A stretch of 9,048 bases of DNA from Acidobacteriota bacterium (GTDB lineage Bacteria > Acidobacteriota > Terriglobia > UBA7540), in assembly GCA_021827245.1 (NCBI GenBank), contig JAKAWN010000285.1, forward strand, positions 1 to 9,048. The letters run 5' to 3'. The stretch's first letter is position 1. Every line of letters begins with the position of its first letter. Shown here piece by piece: positions 6,144-9,048 of the stretch. A program made the position numbers and the translations under genes. The notes beneath the pieces were generated by a model. It did not search any database and had not been told where the DNA came from. It worked only from the letters and a program-made list of their open reading frames with translations.

Positions 6144-7661
6144 TTACAACCCTTTTTCAGCCATGGCAAAGGCTCGGAGCATGGCGCGGGCCTTATTCAT
6201 GGATTCTTCGAATTCGAGTGCGGGGACGGAATCGGCCACAATTCCGGCACCGGCCTGAAGGTAAGCTTTGGCGTCCTTGATGAGGACGGTGCGGATAACG
6301 ATGCAGGAATTGAGGTTGCCGGAAAAATCGGCATAGAGGACAGCTCCGCCGTAGAGGCCGCGGCGGGTGGGTTCGAGCTCGTCGATAATCTCCATGGCGC
6401 GGACCTTGGGCGCACCGGTGAGCGTTCCTGCCGGGAAGCAGGCGGCGAGCGCTGCATAGCTGTCGGCATCCGGGCGGAGTTTGCCCCGGATCAGTGAAAC
6501 CAGGTGCATCACGTGGGAATAGCGCTCCACAAACATGACCTTTTCCGCGTGGACGGAAGAAAATTCGGAGACGCGGCCAACGTCATTGCGGCCCAGGTCG
6601 ACCAGCATAATGTGCTCAGCGCGTTCCTTGTCATCGGCAAGCAGGTCCTCTTCAAGCCGCTTGTCCTCTTCCTCCGTCCTGCCGCGTGGCCGAGTGCCGG
6701 CAATAGGGCGGTATTCAACATCGCGCCCAGCCACCTTGACCAGCATTTCGGGCGACGATCCAAGGACCGTGGCCTTTCCCAGTTGCAAGAAATACATGTA
6801 GGGCGAAGGATTCACCACGCGAAGCGCGCGGTAAACCTGAAAAGGCGGCACGCGCACCGGAACCGTCAGGCGCTGCGACAGGACCACCTGGAAGACATCA
6901 CCGGCGCGAATGTACTCCTTCCCGCGCTCGACCATTCCTTCGTACCGCTTCCTGGGCATGTTGGGTTTGACTCGCAGCGGCCCGTGCGGCGGACGAATAC
7001 TCGGCTGGCGCAACGGCCGATCGAGCTGGCGCCCCAGCCGGTCGAGCTGGCGTACGGCGTGTTCGTATTTTTCGCGAAGGTTTCCCGAGTCCTCTTCCGT
7101 CAAGACATTCGAGATCAGGAACAGGCGGTGCCGCACGTGGTCAAAGGCAACGAGCGTCCGAAAGTACATGAAGATTGCATCGTCTGCCTCAACATCCGGC
7201 TCGACACGGGCCGGCAGCCGCTCAAGCTGGCGCACAGCCTCATACGAAAGATAGCCCACCGCACCGGCGCTGAATGGCGGAAGACCCGGCAGCTTGACCG
7301 AGCGATATTTTGACCCGGTATGCCTCAGGAATTCGAAAATGTTGCCCGATTCCTCGATCCGTTCCCGGCCGCGAACCAAGCTTATCCGGCTGCCGCGGCA
7401 AGTAATCACCTGAAATGGATCAACACCGAAATAGGTGTAACGGCCGACACGCTCGCCGCCTTCAACGCTTTCCAGGAGGAAACTGTAGTGTGAATCTCCC
7501 CTGCCGCCTGGTTTGAAGCTCCTGAAAGCCTGAGGGGCAAGTTTCAGAAACGCGGAAACAGGACTCAGCAGATCGGCCACGACAGTTCGATAGACAGGCA
7601 CAACCGTGCCCTGGCGCGCCAGACGCCGGAATTCCGAGAAATTGGGAATAGTGTTATCCAT
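6144..7661 (-). CDS. trpE: Anthranilate synthase component I
   Basis: A 505-aa enzyme that converts chorismate to anthranilate with ammonia delivered by TrpG, the first committed step of tryptophan synthesis, in the cytoplasm. The N-terminal domain carries VVPVYR (20-25), LLSPVSAFLKL (31-41) and the tryptophan feedback-binding motif LLES (62-65). The chorismate-binding domain (about 235-500) shows NPSPYMYFL (284-292; the second half of the tryptophan site), PIAGTRPRG (319-327), LVDLGRNDVGRVS (353-365), FPAGTLTGAPKVRAMEIIDE (409-428) and GAGIVADSVP (471-480). All catalytic blocks and feedback residues appear intact, so end-product inhibition is expected. The ATG matches the family start, but no clear Shine-Dalgarno precedes it. 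It lies 67 bp after the MscS-type gene in the same direction with no terminator between, so read-through from mscS is likely. No leader peptide or attenuator is visible. Confidence 0.96.
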   Translation of the reverse strand: MDNTIPNFSEFRRLARQGTVVPVYRTVVADLLSPVSAFLKLAPQAFRSFKPGGRGDSHYSFLLESVEGGERVGRYTYFGVDPFQVITCRGSRISLVRGRERIEESGNIFEFLRHTGSKYRSVKLPGLPPFSAGAVGYLSYEAVRQLERLPARVEPDVEADDAIFMYFRTLVAFDHVRHRLFLISNVLTEEDSGNLREKYEHAVRQLDRLGRQLDRPLRQPSIRPPHGPLRVKPNMPRKRYEGMVERGKEYIRAGDVFQVVLSQRLTVPVRVPPFQVYRALRVVNPSPYMYFLQLGKATVLGSSPEMLVKVAGRDVEYRPIAGTRPRGRTEEEDKRLEEDLLADDKERAEHIMLVDLGRNDVGRVSEFSSVHAEKVMFVERYSHVMHLVSLIRGKLRPDADSYAALAACFPAGTLTGAPKVRAMEIIDELEPTRRGLYGGAVLYADFSGNLNSCIVIRTVLIKDAKAYLQAGAGIVADSVPALEFEESMNKARAMLRAFAMAEKGL

Positions 7662-7679
7662 TGGGATACCAGGAAGGAC

Positions 7680-7691
7680 TCTGGCGCCAGA
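7680..7691. promoter_or_regulatory. 12-bp perfect palindrome in the mscS-trpE gap
   Basis: TCTGGCGCCAGA reads the same on both strands and lies 19-30 bp before the trpE start codon. It could bind a dimeric repressor or be chance in GC-rich DNA; it is the only clear symmetric element in this 67-bp gap. I do not recognise it as a known trp operator. Confidence 0.3.
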
Positions 7692-7728
7692 CGCGGGGGG
7701 TTAGTTGCCTTTTGCGCTCAGCTGTTGC

Positions 7729-8736
7729 CTACCCCCTCTCCGGGCTTCCCGGCCGGGCGGCTTCAGCCTGCTTCGTTTGGACCTGCCCTGAGTGCTCCGC
7801 AAGCACTTCGCGAATGATCGTCTTCAATTCTTCGCGGTCCTGCTGCGAGCGGATGGCAAATGGCTTGCTCGCCTCGCCCCAGTAAATACTTCTGTGCGGA
7901 AATGGCATTTCAATGCCCAGTTCGTCAAATTTCTTCTTGATGCGGCGATTCATTTCGCGTCCTACGGTCCATTGCTGACTCGGCAGCGTTTTGAAGCGAG
8001 CTTTAATGACTACGGCAGAATCCCCAAACTGATCGACACCCAGGACCTCCAGCGGCGCCAGGATGAGCGGCTTGTATTTTTCATCCTGCATCATCTCGTC
8101 ACCAAGCTGCTTGACAACCTCGATGACGTGATCGGTGTCCTCTTTATACGCCACCCCGATATTAAAAACATAGTATGAGTATTCTTGCGTCATGTTGGCG
8201 AGGGTAGTGATGGTTCCGTTCGGAAAAACATAAACGGTCCCGTCCAATCCGCGAAGCACGGTGGTCCGCAAATTGATTTGCTCCACCAGCCCGCCGGTCC
8301 CGTTAATAACGGCGACGTCGTTCACCCGAATCTGGTTCTCGAGCAGGATGAACATGCCCGCAAACAAATCGCGTACAAGGTGCTGCGCTCCAAAGCCAAC
8401 AGCCAGGCCAAGAACACCAGCGCCTGCCAGTATGGGTCCGATGTCGAACCCGGATTCCTTGAGCGCCATCACAACCGCCAGAAGCCAGATGCCGATAACC
8501 ACCGTCTTTCGGAAGATGCCGCTCAGGGTGGCCGCGCGCTTTTCCAACTCGATGTCAGCCTTGCCGTGGCGCTTCATCGTTTCGATAATATGGATCCGGA
8601 TGGCGGGAACTGACTTATTGAAGATCTTCGCAGCAATATAGGCCGCCACAAGAATGGCCAGGATCCGGATGAGATGGTCAATGAGGGTGCTGTATTCGGA
8701 AAAGCCTGGCAGTGAAGGCCATGAGATCAGCAACAT
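7729..8736 (-). CDS. MscS-family small-conductance mechanosensitive channel
   Basis: A 335-aa inner-membrane protein that should open under membrane tension to release ions and solutes after osmotic downshock. Membrane segments are visible at about 21-40, 76-92 and 100-133. The last is the pore-lining TM3 signature, GVLGLAVGFGAQHLVRDLFAG (107-127) and then ILLENQIRVND, with the small-residue packing pattern and the kink region typical of MscS. The cytoplasmic beta domain follows (GTVYVFPNGTITTLANMT, about 166-183). The C-terminal alpha/beta domain continues to about residue 285, with IEMPFPHRSIYWGE (275-288), the usual family ending. A charged tail of about 47 residues follows. Length and topology are those of the short, three-TM MscS type. 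ATG 8736 has AAAGGA 7 nt upstream. The gene lies 67 bp before trpE on the same strand; the pairing has no obvious functional logic and may simply be a shared transcript. Confidence 0.94.
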   Translation of the reverse strand: MLLISWPSLPGFSEYSTLIDHLIRILAILVAAYIAAKIFNKSVPAIRIHIIETMKRHGKADIELEKRAATLSGIFRKTVVIGIWLLAVVMALKESGFDIGPILAGAGVLGLAVGFGAQHLVRDLFAGMFILLENQIRVNDVAVINGTGGLVEQINLRTTVLRGLDGTVYVFPNGTITTLANMTQEYSYYVFNIGVAYKEDTDHVIEVVKQLGDEMMQDEKYKPLILAPLEVLGVDQFGDSAVVIKARFKTLPSQQWTVGREMNRRIKKKFDELGIEMPFPHRSIYWGEASKPFAIRSQQDREELKTIIREVLAEHSGQVQTKQAEAARPGSPERG

Positions 8737-8742
8737 GCAGTG

Positions 8743-8757
8743 ATCCTTTCAAAGGAT
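8743..8757 (-). promoter_or_regulatory. Inverted repeat enclosing the mscS ribosome binding site
   Basis: ATCCTTT (8743-8749) and AAAGGAT (8751-8757) form a perfect 7-bp dyad around one base. The minus-strand mRNA can fold as a 5-bp stem (AUCCU with AGGAU) with loop UUGAA, which pairs away the AAAGGA that serves as the mscS ribosome site. This could lower or regulate translation. The stem is short and may be fortuitous. Confidence 0.3.
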
Positions 8758-8825
8758 TTGCCCCGCCCCTCATTCAGCGGAACAGTCATTTCCGGCATTG
8801 AGCCCGATTTAGCGGCTTCTCAACA

Positions 8826-8854
8826 AGTTAAAACCTCGGGTTGACCTGTGTCAA
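8826..8854 (-). promoter_or_regulatory. Candidate mscS promoter overlapped by an FNR/CRP-like dyad
   Basis: On the minus strand there is an exact TTGACA (8849-8854) with TTAACT (8826-8831; 3 of 6) 17 nt later, about 90 nt before the mscS ATG. The -35 box is half of a perfect dyad, TTGAC-ctgt-GTCAA (8841-8854), which differs from the FNR/ANR consensus TTGAT-N4-ATCAA by one symmetric base pair in each half. A Crp/Fnr-family regulator sitting on the -35 would be expected to repress. The dyad is seen directly; promoter function and regulator are inference. Confidence 0.35.
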
Positions 8855-8976
8855 TCGCCGCTCACAACTACAGATTGCACTTTCCTGACGGATAAGGACA
8901 GTGAAGGAACGGTGGTTGACGTCTGGACAGCAGGCGGGGCTTGAGATTTTCAGCGGACGACCCAGCAAAGCGGAGA

Positions 8977-9048
8977 CTAGCCTGTGGCCGCGTGGCTCAG
9001 CGTCTGGCGTACCGCCTGTTCCATCAATGCCGTTGGCGCTGCCTCGCC
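8977..9048 (-). CDS. Possible C-terminal end of an unidentified gene (partial)
   Basis: On the minus strand a frame is open from the window edge to TAG at 8977-8979 and encodes 23 residues, ending MEQAVRQTLSHAATG. The Ala-rich, helix-like composition would suit a protein tail, but the stretch is too short to identify or to prove coding. If real, the gene starts to the right of the window and runs in the same direction as mscS and trpE, about 240 bp upstream of mscS. Confidence 0.2.
   Translation of the reverse strand, partial: GEAAPTALMEQAVRQTLSHAATG

Larger units (their letters stand above)
8737..8976. other. Non-coding gap upstream of mscS
   Basis: Apart from the mscS ribosome-site dyad (8743-8757) and the promoter/dyad candidate (8826-8854), nothing recognisable is seen: no tRNA, no repeat array and no ORF with family resemblance. 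The remainder to the window edge is either intergenic or, beyond 8977, the tail of another gene. Confidence 0.5.

Noticed and set aside
6504..7313. 269-aa open frame on the plus strand inside trpE
   Set aside because: It is antisense to trpE, whose motifs are intact through this stretch, and its His/Arg/Gln-rich low-complexity composition is typical of a shadow frame.
7662..7728. Search for a trp leader peptide, attenuator or T-box before trpE
   Set aside because: The 67-bp gap contains no run of Trp codons, no mutually exclusive hairpins with a T-run and no T-box motif.
1..9048. CRISPR arrays, tRNA/rRNA genes, insertion-sequence transposases, integrase or phage genes
   Set aside because: None was seen on either strand. 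The insertion hypothesis for the AIPR-like patch therefore rests on gene order and base composition only.

Overview
This is a bacterial chromosomal segment of moderately high GC. By eye the core genes run at roughly 60-70% GC and the stretch around 5000-6000 is nearer 50%. No rRNA, tRNA or phage gene is present to fix the taxon. Separate trpE, trpG and trpD genes, a secreted dipeptidyl-peptidase-IV-type S9 peptidase, an MscS-type channel and a Tat-exported leader suggest a Gram-negative-type soil bacterium. Acidobacteriota is my best guess, but this is inference from gene style and not proven by the window.

Layout, left to right. 1-138 (+) is the 3' end of trpD. It converges on a large minus-strand gene (349-2523) for a secreted S9B/DPP-IV-like peptidase. 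A 361-bp gap follows, holding a long imperfect inverted repeat. Next is trpG (2885-3448, -) with its own -10 box. Divergent from trpG is a GNAT acetyltransferase (3637-4236, +), preceded by a possible 39-codon small ORF with a strong Shine-Dalgarno. Then comes a 533-bp accessory-looking patch with a 64-aa Tat-leader mini-gene (4312-4506, -) and a strong 10-bp stem hairpin followed by TTTT (4609-4639, + orientation). An AIPR-like gene follows (4770-5990, -), a family linked with abortive infection and restriction-modification loci. trpE (6144-7661, -) and an MscS-family channel (7729-8736, -) make a likely mscS-trpE transcription unit. The right edge holds the mscS promoter region, with an FNR-like dyad, and perhaps the last codons of another minus-strand gene.

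How the genes work together. TrpE and TrpG are the two subunits of anthranilate synthase, and TrpD uses their product, so three consecutive tryptophan-pathway functions lie within 8 kb. They are not one operon. trpE and trpG are separated by about 2.7 kb of AIPR-like gene, truncated-looking Tat ORF and opposite-strand GNAT gene, and trpD is on the other strand beyond the peptidase. I read this as an ancestral trp cluster broken by insertion and rearrangement, with the AIPR-like gene as the likely defence cargo. That cargo is the part of the window most likely to hold something undescribed.
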